From contig OZ251578.1 of the NCBI GenBank assembly GCA_965243835.1, positions 1,116,001 through 1,180,000 of the forward strand: DNA of 64,000 nt. The letters are read 5' to 3'. This document shows, piece by piece, positions 42,434 to 51,645 of this stretch (its first letter is position 1; each line of letters begins with the position of its first letter). Both the position numbers and the translations under genes were made by a program. The notes beneath the pieces are model-generated. The model did not search any database and had not been told where the DNA came from. It saw nothing but the letters and a program-made list of their open reading frames with translations. Source of the DNA: G965202665 sp965243835 (lineage in GTDB: Bacteria; Actinomycetota; Acidimicrobiia; Spongiisociales; Spongiisociaceae).

Positions 42434-45400
42434 TTATCCGTAGGGGCGGCGGGTGGGTCGGAGGGGCCGGGCGGGGGTGGGGCGGCGGCTTCCCGACGAC
42501 GGCGGCGGGCGGTAGGCCAGGCCGCGCGGGGCGGGGGCGAATCCGGTTTCGGCGAGTAATGCGCCCAAGGGATGCGACTGCGCCGGTTGGCCGTCGATGG
42601 TTTCCAGGCGTAGTCGCCGGTTGCGTTCCCCGATTTCACCCAAGGCACCGGCGGCCGCCGGGTGCGCTTCCGGGTCGGGGGTCAGCAGGGCCGCCCGACG
42701 GCCTCCTTTTTCCAGGAACAGCAACGGGTCCCCTCCGTGCAGGATCACGTACGCCCCGGCGGAGCGGGAAGCCCGGCCCCCGGAACTCTCCGGCCAGGGG
42801 AGCAACGTTCCGTACGGGTTGGCCGGGTCGGCGGCGGCCAGCACGGTCGTCGTCGTCGGGGCGGAGTCGGGGGCGCGCAACCGGTCCACCGCCCCGGCGT
42901 GCGCGAATTGCAACCCTCCCATTCCTTCCACGAAATATCCCCGGCGCACCTGCCCGGTTCCCTCCATGGCGTCCAGCACCGGATAGAGGGCGGTCATCCC
43001 CCCGGGAATGCTCTCCGCCAGGGCCGCCGCCCGGGTCAGCACCCCGTAACGTTCCAGCAAGGCATCGGTCCAGGCCTTGGCCCAGGCGGTGTCGCCGGGT
43101 TGTTCGGTCAGCAGATCCGACACCTGCCACCACCGTCCGGAGGAGGCGGGCGGATAGGCGGCGGGGAGGCGGGGCTTGCCCCGGGTCGGGCGGCGCGCCT
43201 TGCCCAGTTGCCGGGCCCGCAGGGGAGCCAGGGTGTCGTTGGTTACTTCCCCCGCCCACACCAGATCCCACAGTGCCTCCAGCGTCTCCTCCAAGTCCCC
43301 CTTCCCGGCCGCGGCCGCGCAGATGTCCTGGAAAAAACAAGCCCCCCGCCGGGCGAGACAATCTCGGATCGCGGCGTGCAGGGCCGAGTCGGGGGCTTCT
43401 TCCGGGGAGGGCCGGTGCATCAGGGGAAGGCGTTCCCGGCGATAAAGGGCGATCCGTCCGTCCCGGGGACCGATGGAACCCCGTCCCACCCATACCACCT
43501 CGCCCGAGGCCATCAACTGGTCCAACATCTCCGGCGAATAGTCGTGGCGGGCGGCCAGCACGTCCCGTTCCAGAACGGAGGCGGGGACGGCGGCCCCGGT
43601 CAGGGAGTCGATAACATCCCGCAACGCCTCCAAGGAGCGGCGGTCGGCGAGGCCCACCCCCTGCCAGGCGGGCAGGAACCGCCCCAGGACGCGTTGCTCC
43701 ACGGCCTCGATTTCTTTGCGCAACACGGCCAGGCTGCGGCGTTTCAGGCGGCGCAACACTTCGGCATCCGCCCATTCCGGTCGGCGGGCGGGGCTGAACG
43801 ACCCTTTCACCACCCGGCCGCGGGTTTCCAGAATTCCCAAAGCCGTCTCCACCGCCCCCGGCGGCAGGCCCAGGTCCCGGGCCGCCTCGGCGACAGTGAA
43901 CGGGCCGCGGCTGCGGGCCAGCCGGCCCACCACTTCCGGCAACGGGTCGGTCGTCTCTTCCAGGAAGGCGGCGGGGGTTCCCGGCGGGGGGGAAACGCCC
44001 AACGCGTCCCGCAGTCTGCCCATGTCTTCGACGGCCGCCCACTTCAACCGGCCCGCTACCCGGACGGGCGCCGCCCGGCGGTCGGCTTCCAGCCCGGACA
44101 GGAGGGCGGCGGCGTCGCCTTCCCGCAACCGGGCGGCCACTTCGTCTACGGTGAGCGGGCCCAAGGCCGTCAGCAGGTCCGCCACCCCGTCTTCCCCCCG
44201 CACCCGGCGGCCGGGGGTCAGCCGTTGCAGTTCCATTTCCACCGCGGCCGTCGCCTCCGGGTCCAGCAACTCCGCCAGCTCCCCTTCCCCGAGCAGTTCC
44301 CGCAACAGGTCCCGGTCCAGGGTGAGGGCGGTCGCCCGCCGTTCCGCCCGGGGGGCGTCCCCCTCGTAAATGTAGGCGGCGGCGAATTCGAACAGCAACG
44401 AAGAAGCGAAAGGTCCGGCCCTTTCCGTTTCCACCTCCGCGGTGCGGATTTTGCGGGAGCGCAAATCGGTCAACACTTCCCGCAGGGCGGGCACGTCGAA
44501 CACGTCCTGCAGGATTTCCCGGTACGTTTCCAGCATGATCGGGAAGGAACCGAAGCGGGCGACCACCGCCATCAAGTCGGCGGCCCGGCGCCGTTGCAGC
44601 CACAGCGGGGTGCGTCCGCCGGGGCGGCGGCGGGGCAGGAGCAGGGCCCGGGCGGCGGTCGCCCGGAACAGGGCCGCGAACAGGGCGGTGTCCGGCAACT
44701 CCTCCCATAGCAGCGTTTCCGCTTCTTCGGGGTCCAGCAGCAGTTCCTCCGCCGACGGCGCCTCCTCGGCGTCCGCGAAGCGGAAAGAAATGCCGTCGTC
44801 GCTCCAGATGATGTCCATGTTCCGCCCGTAGCGTTCCCGCAGTCGGCGGCCCAGGGCCATCGCCCACGGGGCATGCACTTTGGCCCCCCGGGACGACAGC
44901 AGGACGATCCTCCAGTCGCCCACCTCGTCCCGGAAGCGCTGCACCACCAGGGTGCGGTCGGTGGGCAACGTCCCGCTGATCGCTTTTTCTTCGGTCAGGT
45001 AGGAAACCAGGTTGCGGGCCGCCCACTCGTCCAGGTTGTGCTTTTCCCGCAGTTCCTCCTCCGCCGTCTCCGGTTCCAGGGCGGAGATGCGGGCGATGAA
45101 GCGGCCGATGGCCAGCCCCGTTTCCAGGGGCCGTCCCTCTCGGTCGCCCCTCCAGAAGGGCATTCGCCCCGCCGCCTCGCCCGGGGCGGGAACCACTTCC
45201 ACCCGGTCGGCGGTGATGTCGGTGATGCGCCACGCGGAGGCCCCCAGGATGAACACGTCCCCCGGTCGGGACTCGTACACCATTTCTTCGTCCAACTCGC
45301 CCACCCGGGCTCCGTCCGGCAGGTTGACCGTATACAAGCCCCGGTCGGGGATGGTTCCCGGGTTGACGACCGCCAGCCGATGCGCTCCGGAGCGGGCGGT

Positions 45401-46972
45401 TAAAGTCCCGGTCGTGCGGTCCCATACCAGGCGGGGGCGCAACTCGCCGAACAGTTCCGCCGGGTAGCGTCCGGCCAGCATATCCAGCACCGACTCGAAG
45501 GGGGCCCTTCCCAGATCCCGGTAGGGGGCGGCCCGCCGCACCAATCGGTACAGGTCGTCCGCGTTCCGGGGTTCCATGGCCGTTGCGGCCACGATCTGCT
45601 GGGCAAGCACGTCCAAGGGGCGGCGGGGAGGGGACGCCGCTTCCACCAGTCCGTCCCGGCACCGGTCGGCCACCACCGTCGCCTCCAGCAGGTCGCCCCG
45701 GTATTTGGGGAAGATTTTGGCCGTGCTGACCGCCCCCACCTGATGCCCGGCCCGCCCCATTCGCTGCAGGCCGGAGGTTACGCTGGCGGGGGATTCGATT
45801 TGGATGACCAAATCCACCGCTCCCATGTCGATTCCCAACTCCAGGGTGGAGGTGGCCGCCACCGCCGGCAGGCGTCCCTGTTTCAGCATTTCCTCGATTT
45901 GCAGGCGCTGCTCCCGGGAGACCGACCCGTGATGGGCGCGGATTATCTCCTCGCCGGCCAAGTCGTTCAGCTCCGCGCACAGTTTTTCGGCCAGGCGGCG
46001 CGAGTTGACGAACACGATGGTGGAGCGGTGGGCCCGGATCAGTTCCAGGGCCTTCGGGTAGACGGACGGCCAGATGGAGCGGTAGCCGTGGTGGGCGGGG
46101 TCCGACCGCAACGGGTCGGGGGGAGCGGGGGCGGCCATGTCCTCCACCGGCACCACCAGCTCCACATCCAGCCTCCGGTCGCCGGGGACGTCCACGATGG
46201 TCACCGGCCGCGGTCGCCATTCGTCCTCGTCCCCCGGTGGCGCGTCTTCCGCCTCGCCGGAAGCCGGGGCGGAGGCGGGGGCGGTGCGGGCCGGTGCGGA
46301 GGGAGGGGCGGGGAGGAGGACGCCGCCCGCCATAAATTCGGCCACCGCTTCCAGGGGGCGCTGGGTGGCGGACAGGCCTATCCGTTGCGGCGGCCGCCGG
46401 GTCAACTCCTCCAGCCGCTCCAAGGACAAGGCCAGATGCGACCCGCGCTTGGAGGCGGCCACCGCATGCACCTCGTCCAGGATCGCCCACCGCACCGACT
46501 CCAACATCTCCCGGGCGGAGCTGGTAAGCAGCAGGTAGAAGGACTCGGGGGTGGTGATGAGGATGTCGGGCGGGGTGCGTTGCATGCGCCGTCTTTCGCC
46601 GGGCGGGGTGTCGCCGGTGCGGATGGCGGCCGTCACCTCCGACAGGGGCCCCAGCCCCTCCCGGTCGGCCGCGGTGCGGATTCCGCGCAGGGGGGCGCGC
46701 AGGTTGCGTTCCACGTCGTGGGCCAGGGCTTTCATCGGGGAGATGTAGAGGGCCCGGCAACGGCGGGCGGTTTCCGGTTCCGGCTCGGTCAGCAGGCGGT
46801 CCAGGGCGTAGAGGAAGGCGGCCAGGGTTTTCCCCGACCCGGTGGGGGCGTGGATGAGCGCGTGCCCCCCGGCGGCGATGGCCGGCCAGCCCTGCGCCTG
46901 GGCCGGGGTGGGCGCGGCGAACGCCCCCGAAAACCAGGCGGCGGTAGCAGCGGAAAACATGTCCAGTCCCAT
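42434..46972 (-). CDS. lhr: Large helicase Lhr
   Basis: 1512 residues from ATG 46972, the length expected for actinobacterial Lhr. The N-terminus (FSGAFAAPTPAQAQGWPAI) is family-typical. Motif I APTGSGKTLAAF, motif II ILDEVHAVA, motif III GLSATQRPLEAV, motif V TLELGIDMGAVD and motif VI QRMGRAGHQ are intact, followed by the winged-helix and Lhr-core C-terminal domains. It is a 3'-5' translocase in DNA repair, damage-inducible in mycobacteria. Upstream starts to 47119 would run through the hepT end and lack a ribosome site. The 3' end is copied fourfold downstream. Confidence 0.95.
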   Translation of the reverse strand: MGLDMFSAATAAWFSGAFAAPTPAQAQGWPAIAAGGHALIHAPTGSGKTLAAFLYALDRLLTEPEPETARRCRALYISPMKALAHDVERNLRAPLRGIRTAADREGLGPLSEVTAAIRTGDTPPGERRRMQRTPPDILITTPESFYLLLTSSAREMLESVRWAILDEVHAVAASKRGSHLALSLERLEELTRRPPQRIGLSATQRPLEAVAEFMAGGVLLPAPPSAPARTAPASAPASGEAEDAPPGDEDEWRPRPVTIVDVPGDRRLDVELVVPVEDMAAPAPPDPLRSDPAHHGYRSIWPSVYPKALELIRAHRSTIVFVNSRRLAEKLCAELNDLAGEEIIRAHHGSVSREQRLQIEEMLKQGRLPAVAATSTLELGIDMGAVDLVIQIESPASVTSGLQRMGRAGHQVGAVSTAKIFPKYRGDLLEATVVADRCRDGLVEAASPPRRPLDVLAQQIVAATAMEPRNADDLYRLVRRAAPYRDLGRAPFESVLDMLAGRYPAELFGELRPRLVWDRTTGTLTARSGAHRLAVVNPGTIPDRGLYTVNLPDGARVGELDEEMVYESRPGDVFILGASAWRITDITADRVEVVPAPGEAAGRMPFWRGDREGRPLETGLAIGRFIARISALEPETAEEELREKHNLDEWAARNLVSYLTEEKAISGTLPTDRTLVVQRFRDEVGDWRIVLLSSRGAKVHAPWAMALGRRLRERYGRNMDIIWSDDGISFRFADAEEAPSAEELLLDPEEAETLLWEELPDTALFAALFRATAARALLLPRRRPGGRTPLWLQRRRAADLMAVVARFGSFPIMLETYREILQDVFDVPALREVLTDLRSRKIRTAEVETERAGPFASSLLFEFAAAYIYEGDAPRAERRATALTLDRDLLRELLGEGELAELLDPEATAAVEMELQRLTPGRRVRGEDGVADLLTALGPLTVDEVAARLREGDAAALLSGLEADRRAAPVRVAGRLKWAAVEDMGRLRDALGVSPPPGTPAAFLEETTDPLPEVVGRLARSRGPFTVAEAARDLGLPPGAVETALGILETRGRVVKGSFSPARRPEWADAEVLRRLKRRSLAVLRKEIEAVEQRVLGRFLPAWQGVGLADRRSLEALRDVIDSLTGAAVPASVLERDVLAARHDYSPEMLDQLMASGEVVWVGRGSIGPRDGRIALYRRERLPLMHRPSPEEAPDSALHAAIRDCLARRGACFFQDICAAAAGKGDLEETLEALWDLVWAGEVTNDTLAPLRARQLGKARRPTRGKPRLPAAYPPASSGRWWQVSDLLTEQPGDTAWAKAWTDALLERYGVLTRAAALAESIPGGMTALYPVLDAMEGTGQVRRGYFVEGMGGLQFAHAGAVDRLRAPDSAPTTTTVLAAADPANPYGTLLPWPESSGGRASRSAGAYVILHGGDPLLFLEKGGRRAALLTPDPEAHPAAAGALGEIGERNRRLRLETIDGQPAQSHPLGALLAETGFAPAPRGLAYRPPPSSGSRRPTPARPLRPTRRPYG

Positions 46973-47055
46973 ACCGACCAGCGTACCCGCCCCCTGCGAC
47001 AAAGCCCCGCCCGCACCCCGTTCGCCCGGCTCCGCCCCCGTCTCCCGGCGGGCGT

Positions 47056-47391
47056 TTAGGACATCAAGATTTTCACTTCGTCGGTCAGAGGCGGCAGATA
47101 TTTCACCAAGATGTTCCAAACCTGTTCATTGTCGATATCGAAGTATTTGTGCGTCAAAACATTGCGCATTCCGATGATGGAACGGTGTCCGGTGATATTC
47201 CCGAGCAAAGCGGCGTCCAGTTCACCCAGCGCTATCAAAGCCGTACCGATTTTACTTAAACACCGTTCCGCGCACAATCTTAGAACCTCGTCTTTTTTGT
47301 AATCCGACATGTCCTTATCCCGAATCTGTTCGGTGGCAATTTCAGAGAAGTATTTAATGTCGTACAGGAAGGTTAATGCTTTGTTATTCAT
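47056..47391 (-). CDS. HepT-like toxin (DUF86, HEPN fold), orphan
   Basis: 111 residues. RNVLTHKYFDID near residue 76 carries the HepT R-x4-H-x-Y catalytic motif of RNases. The fold is all-helical. HepT normally pairs with an MntA nucleotidyltransferase that AMPylates it; none is adjacent here (one for a different pair is at 61.6 kb). AT-rich flanks suggest transfer. Confidence 0.78.
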   Translation of the reverse strand: MNNKALTFLYDIKYFSEIATEQIRDKDMSDYKKDEVLRLCAERCLSKIGTALIALGELDAALLGNITGHRSIIGMRNVLTHKYFDIDNEQVWNILVKYLPPLTDEVKILMS

Positions 47392-47439
47392 ATAACTATT
47401 ATCTTACCTTATTTTATTTTCGTAGATCGCGCAGGCCGG

Positions 47440-48048
47440 TCAGGTGACGGAGCGGCTGGGGTGAGGGTGGCCGCGGTATTCGTGTTTCAGGATGCCCCAG
47501 ATGGAATGGTCCACCCAGCGGGCGCCGATTTTGACTTCGTCCCGTAGCAGTCCCTCCCAGGTGAAACCCAGTTTTTGCGCCACCCGTTCGCTGGCCAGGT
47601 TGCCGGCCGCGATGCGCACCACGATGCGGTGCATCCCCAGTTGCTCGAACCCGACCCGCAACAGGGCCCCCGCCGCTTCGGTGGCCACCCCCCGGCGGGT
47701 TTCCCCGGTGCGTATCCAATACCCGAGTTCCCCGCTGTGGTAGCCCCGCGACACATGCCAGATGCTGACGTTGCCGACGTGATATTCGGGACGCTCCGGG
47801 AGCCGGATGGTGAAATCGTAGGCTTTGGCCTCCCGCCAGGAACGGATGCTTTCCCGAACGAACCCGGCGGCGGTGGAACGGGTGTAGCGGGCGTGCGCCC
47901 AAGGCAGGTATTGGGACAGTTCATCGTGCGATTCCAGCACCGCCCGGTGCAGGGACGTTACATCCCGCCGCCGGAAGGGACGCAGGATGAACCGGCCGGC
48001 GCCGATTTCGGCGTGGGCGAGCGGTTCGCGATGCAGTTTGTTGAGTAT
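47440..48048 (-). CDS. GNAT acetyltransferase (RimJ/RimL type), unusual start
   Basis: The acetyl-CoA fold is clear: GNVSIWHV, ELGYWI, RRGVATEAAGALL (Q/RxxGxA) and NLASERVAQKLGF. The first GTG (47940) would remove the conserved N-terminal strand. The frame continues upstream through IGAGRFILRPFRRRDV to an ATA at 48048 that lies 7 nt after a perfect AAGGAG, with a stop just before. I therefore propose ATA as the start (202 residues); the conservative alternative is 47940. Confidence 0.75.
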   Translation of the reverse strand: MLNKLHREPLAHAEIGAGRFILRPFRRRDVTSLHRAVLESHDELSQYLPWAHARYTRSTAAGFVRESIRSWREAKAYDFTIRLPERPEYHVGNVSIWHVSRGYHSGELGYWIRTGETRRGVATEAAGALLRVGFEQLGMHRIVVRIAAGNLASERVAQKLGFTWEGLLRDEVKIGARWVDHSIWGILKHEYRGHPHPSRSVT

Positions 48049-48131
48049 TTAGGGGCTCCTTGTCCACCGGACAGGTTACCGGGCGGCGGCGGGCGGGGCG
48101 GGCTTGGCCGTCCGCGACTTTCCCGGTTACG

Positions 48132-48677
48132 ATGAGCGTGATGGAAAACGAATGGCGGACGGCCCGGTTGCTTCCCGCCCCGCAACCGGCCGGGCCGGAG
48201 CCGCGGGCGGCGGTGCTGGCCTGCCTCTACCCCGAGGGCGGCTCCGTGCGCCTGTTGCTCATCAAACGCCCCGTCCATATGCCCACCCACGGCGGCGATC
48301 TGGCTTTCCCCGGCGGCAAACCGCAACCGGGGGAAATCCCCCTGCGCACCGCCTTGCGGGAAGCCGAGGAGGAAGTGGGAGTCAAGCCGGATGAGGTGGA
48401 AGTGCTGGGATACCTGCCCGACATTCACACCGTCACCTACGTCCGGATGGTGACCCCGGTGGTGGGGCGCCTGCCCGCCCCGCCCGTCCTGACCCCCGAC
48501 CCGAGGGAGGTGGAGGCGGTGTTCGCCCCCCCGTTGGACGTTTTTCGGGACGAGGCCGGATGGCGCGCCGAGGACTGGGGAAACCGCGTGGTTCATTTCT
48601 TCGACCTGGGCGGGGAGACGTTATGGGGGGCCACCGCCCGGATGGTGCGCCGCCTGGTCGGCCTCGATAATTACTGA
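48132..48677 (+). CDS. NUDIX hydrolase (CoA pyrophosphatase type)
   Basis: 181 residues from ATG 48132 (or ATG 48141). The NUDIX box is complete: GGKPQPGE, then REAEEEVG (about residues 60-82). The preceding PTHGGDLAFPGGK matches the NudL/CoAse subgroup. It likely hydrolyses CoA or a related nucleoside diphosphate. It is divergent from the GNAT gene. Confidence 0.88.
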   Translation: MSVMENEWRTARLLPAPQPAGPEPRAAVLACLYPEGGSVRLLLIKRPVHMPTHGGDLAFPGGKPQPGEIPLRTALREAEEEVGVKPDEVEVLGYLPDIHTVTYVRMVTPVVGRLPAPPVLTPDPREVEAVFAPPLDVFRDEAGWRAEDWGNRVVHFFDLGGETLWGATARMVRRLVGLDNY

Positions 48678-48724
48678 CGCCCCGCTCCGCCCGCCTGCCA
48701 CGGCCTGGTCGCCCCCGGCGGCGG

Positions 48725-49597
48725 CTATTCCCCGTTCGGGTCCCCCGGGCGTTGGGACACCAACTCCAGCAGGGGCTGATGCAACAGGCCGTTGCTGGCC
48801 AGCCCGCTCCCGGCCCGGAAGTCGGAAACCCCGTTGCGGTCGGTGAAAATTCCCCCCGCCTCCGGGATGATGACCGCCATCGGAGCCAGATCCCAGGGGG
48901 CGGCGATCGGGTCGTACATCGCTTCCACCAGTCCGGTGGCCACCAGCGAATATCCGTAGGCGTCCCCCCATCCCCGTATCTTCACGGGGCTGCGATGCAG
49001 TCGTTCCGCCACCTCCCCCCGCAACAGGTCGAAGCCGGTGGTGGTGAACATCGCCCCCTCCATTTCGGAGCAGTCGCTGACCCGGGCCGGGGAGCCGTCC
49101 AGGAAACACCCCCGTCCCCGTCCCGCCGCCACCGTGTGCCCCAAGGCGGGCAGGTTGATTACCCCCACCGCCATTCCATGCTCGTCCCGCATGGCCAAAA
49201 GCGTTGCGTATAAAGGGATGCGGCGAATGAAGGACTCGGTGCCGTCGATCGGATCGATGAACCATGTTTTGCCGTTGCGCCCCGGGGCGACGCCATGTTC
49301 TTCGCCCACGATCCCGTCCGCCGGATGGCGGTCGGCCAGTTGCGCGCGCAGAAAACTTTCCGCGGCGCGGTCGGCTTCGGTCACCGGCGACCCGTCCTGT
49401 TTGGCGTCCACCTCCAAGGTCGCCTGCCGGAACCAGTTCAAGGTGAGGGCCCCCGCCTGCCGGGCCATTTCCGCCGCCTGCTCCACCAAGCTTTCCTCCA
49501 CCGGAGGGGGGGCCTCCGCGCCCTCCCCGAGCGTGCTCCCCGCCGCGCTCGGCGGGGGGGCGGTTTCGTTTTCTGCTTCCCCGGTCGGGTTGTTCAT
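48725..49597 (-). CDS. Inositol monophosphatase-family phosphatase (possible histidinol phosphatase)
   Basis: 290 residues from ATG 49597, overlapping the citramalate synthase stop by 4 nt (ATGA). The metal-binding motifs are GEEHG (Glu), DPIDGTESF (Asp-Pro-x-Asp-Gly-Thr-x-x-Phe) and WDLAPMAVIIPEAGG (Trp-Asp). The first 40 residues are a low-complexity Ala/Pro/Glu extension. The HisN or inositol role cannot be separated here; cotranscription with an amino-acid biosynthesis gene slightly favours HisN. Confidence 0.85.
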   Translation of the reverse strand: MNNPTGEAENETAPPPSAAGSTLGEGAEAPPPVEESLVEQAAEMARQAGALTLNWFRQATLEVDAKQDGSPVTEADRAAESFLRAQLADRHPADGIVGEEHGVAPGRNGKTWFIDPIDGTESFIRRIPLYATLLAMRDEHGMAVGVINLPALGHTVAAGRGRGCFLDGSPARVSDCSEMEGAMFTTTGFDLLRGEVAERLHRSPVKIRGWGDAYGYSLVATGLVEAMYDPIAAPWDLAPMAVIIPEAGGIFTDRNGVSDFRAGSGLASNGLLHQPLLELVSQRPGDPNGE

Positions 49598-51168
49598 GGT
49601 CGTCGCTCCCTTATCAAACCCACCACGATCCCGTCCACCAAGGCCTGCCAGGAGGCTTCGATCAGGTTGGGATGCACTCCGATGGACCCCCAAGTGTCCG
49701 TCCCGTTGGTGGTCTCGATGAACACCCGCACGGTGGCCCCGGTGGATTCGGAGGAGTCCAGCACCCGCACCAGGTAGTTGGTCAGCCGCAGTTCGCCCAC
49801 CGCCGGATAACAGGCGGTCAAACCCCGGCGGAGGGCCTGGTCGAGGGCGTTGACCGGCCCGTTGCCCTCTCCCAAGGTGACCACCCGCTCGCCTTGCACC
49901 ACCAGTTTCACGGTGGCTTCGGCCACTATTTCCTCATTGGACCTCCGTTCGGTGAACACCCGGAACGATTCCAGGTCGAAGAAATCCTGCTCCCAGCCGG
50001 TGGAGCGCCGCAACAGCAACTCAAACGACCCGTCGGCGGCTTCAAAATGGTAGCCCCGGTGCTCCATCTGTTTTATTTCCTCCAGCACCGTCCTGATTTG
50101 TTCGTCAGTTACTGCGATTCCCAGAGCTTCCGCCTTGTTGACGATGGTGGCCCGCCCCGACAGTTCCGACACCACCATGCGGGTGCGGTTGCCGACCGCG
50201 GTCGGATTCTGGTGTTCGTAGGCGTCCGACCTGCGGGCCAGGGCGGAAGTATGCAAACCCGCCTTGTGGGTGAAAGCGGACGCTCCCACGTAGGGGCGGT
50301 GCGGGTCCAGGCTGATGTTGACGATTTCGGCGATGTGGTGGGAGATGGGGGAGATTTGCGCCAGTCGCTCCTCGTCCACGACCGGGGCCCCCATTTTCAG
50401 CACCAGGTCGGGGATGAGGGTGGAAAGGTTGGTGTTGCCGGTGCGCTCCCCGTAGCCGTTTATGCACCCTTGCACTTGGCGCACCCCCCGTTCCACCGCC
50501 AACAGCGAGGAGGCCACCGCGCATCCGGCGTCGTTGTGAAAATGAACCCCCAGTTCGGCGTCCGGCAGGCTTTCCCGCACCTGCGTCACCACTTCCCGGA
50601 CTTCGTGGGGGAGGCGGCCGCCGTTGGTGTCGCACAGCACCAAACGGGAAGCCCCCGCCTGATGGGCGGCGCGCAACACCGCCAACGAAAAGTCGGGGTT
50701 GGCCGCGTAGCCGTCGAAGAAATGTTCAGCGTCGAAAAACACTTCCCGGTCGCGTTCCCGCAGGTAGGCGACGGATTCGCCCACCATGGCCGCCCCGTCG
50801 TCCAAGTCGGTGCGCAGGGCCTCCCGCACATGGTAGTCCCAGGCTTTGCCGACCAGGCAAATGACCGGGGTTTCCGCCTCCAGCAGGGCGGTGAGTTGTG
50901 GGTCGCCGTCGACTTGGCCCCGGGGGCGGCGGGTGGAGCCGAAGGCGGTGAGGACCGCCCGGCGCAGGTTCAGCTCCGAGCGGGCTCGTTTGAAGAATTC
51001 GCTGTCCTTGGGGTTGGAGCCCGGCCATCCGCCCTCCACGTATCCCACCCCCAGGTCGTCCAGCAGGGCCGCCACCCGCAACTTGTCGGACACGGACAGG
51101 GAAATCCCCTCTTGCTGGGAGCCGTCGCGCAACGTGGTGTCGTAGATTTCCAGTTGGGGGTGGGTCAT
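49594..51168 (-). CDS. cimA: Citramalate synthase
   Basis: 524 residues. The HMGL-like barrel starts YDTTLRDGSQQEG and has the VHFHNDAGCAVA metal-ligand segment and NGYGERTGN. KAGLHTSALAR and the C-terminal regulatory LeuA-dimer domain (SFELLLRR, LVRVLDSSESTGATVRV) fit CimA rather than LeuA in length and in the WPGSNPKD loop. It condenses pyruvate and acetyl-CoA, opening the threonine-independent isoleucine route. Confidence 0.92.
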   Translation of the reverse strand: MTHPQLEIYDTTLRDGSQQEGISLSVSDKLRVAALLDDLGVGYVEGGWPGSNPKDSEFFKRARSELNLRRAVLTAFGSTRRPRGQVDGDPQLTALLEAETPVICLVGKAWDYHVREALRTDLDDGAAMVGESVAYLRERDREVFFDAEHFFDGYAANPDFSLAVLRAAHQAGASRLVLCDTNGGRLPHEVREVVTQVRESLPDAELGVHFHNDAGCAVASSLLAVERGVRQVQGCINGYGERTGNTNLSTLIPDLVLKMGAPVVDEERLAQISPISHHIAEIVNISLDPHRPYVGASAFTHKAGLHTSALARRSDAYEHQNPTAVGNRTRMVVSELSGRATIVNKAEALGIAVTDEQIRTVLEEIKQMEHRGYHFEAADGSFELLLRRSTGWEQDFFDLESFRVFTERRSNEEIVAEATVKLVVQGERVVTLGEGNGPVNALDQALRRGLTACYPAVGELRLTNYLVRVLDSSESTGATVRVFIETTNGTDTWGSIGVHPNLIEASWQALVDGIVVGLIRERRP

Positions 51169-51254
51169 TGGCTTCTCCCGGGTGGTCGGCGGGAGGCGGG
51201 GTGCGGCGCCGTCGTTCCAAAAAATAAACCCTCCGCCGGGGGCGCAGGGCTGTG

Positions 51255-51284
51255 GGGACGGCGCGGGATATGTCCCGCCGTCCC
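51255..51284 (-). terminator. Inverted repeat, possible terminator
   Basis: GGGACGGCGCGGGA, TATG loop region, TCCCGCCGTCCC: a 12-bp stem with a two-base bulge. It lies 113 bp beyond the stop of the small gene at 51397 and upstream of cimA. No T run follows, so termination is only suggested. Confidence 0.4.
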
Positions 51285-51396
51285 TAGTCGATAATGGATC
51301 CGGAGTTATGTTTCACAAGCCCAGTATGGCGGGGCCTCCGCCCGATGTCAAACCCGCCGCCCCGATGTTGCGCGAGATGTTGCGCGACTCGGGGCG

Positions 51397-51579
51397 TCAG
51401 TCCCGTTCCGTCCGCAGGCGCAGGGGGCGGCTTTTTCCCGGCTGTGCCTTGTCCAGCAACGCCGCCGCCTCCGCTCCCAGGAAGAATTCGGCCTCCCCGG
51501 GCGTCATCGTCGCCGCCGGGCGCGCCGGATGCGCAAGTTCGTCGCCGTTAGCCGAAATGGGGGTGCTTGTTTCATGCAT
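51397..51579 (-). CDS. Small hypothetical protein
   Basis: 60 residues from ATG 51579. TATAAT ends 7 nt upstream of the ATG, consistent with a leaderless transcript, and the frame has coherent composition (TMTPGEAEFFLGAEAAALLD). It is divergent from trpS. No family recognised; could be spurious. Confidence 0.4.
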   Translation of the reverse strand: MHETSTPISANGDELAHPARPAATMTPGEAEFFLGAEAAALLDKAQPGKSRPLRLRTERD

Positions 51580-51645
51580 GTAACAAATTATAAACGCGGG
51601 TCTAAGATAGGTTGGCACTGATTCGGCGATCCATCGGGAGGGAAA

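Noticed and set aside
45743..47059. Plus-strand frame opposite lhr
   Set aside because: It has Gly/Arg/Gln-rich shadow composition and no recognisable motif.
49672..51294. 540-residue plus-strand frame opposite citramalate synthase
   Set aside because: It is antisense to a certain gene, with His/Gln/Gly-rich composition and no family features.
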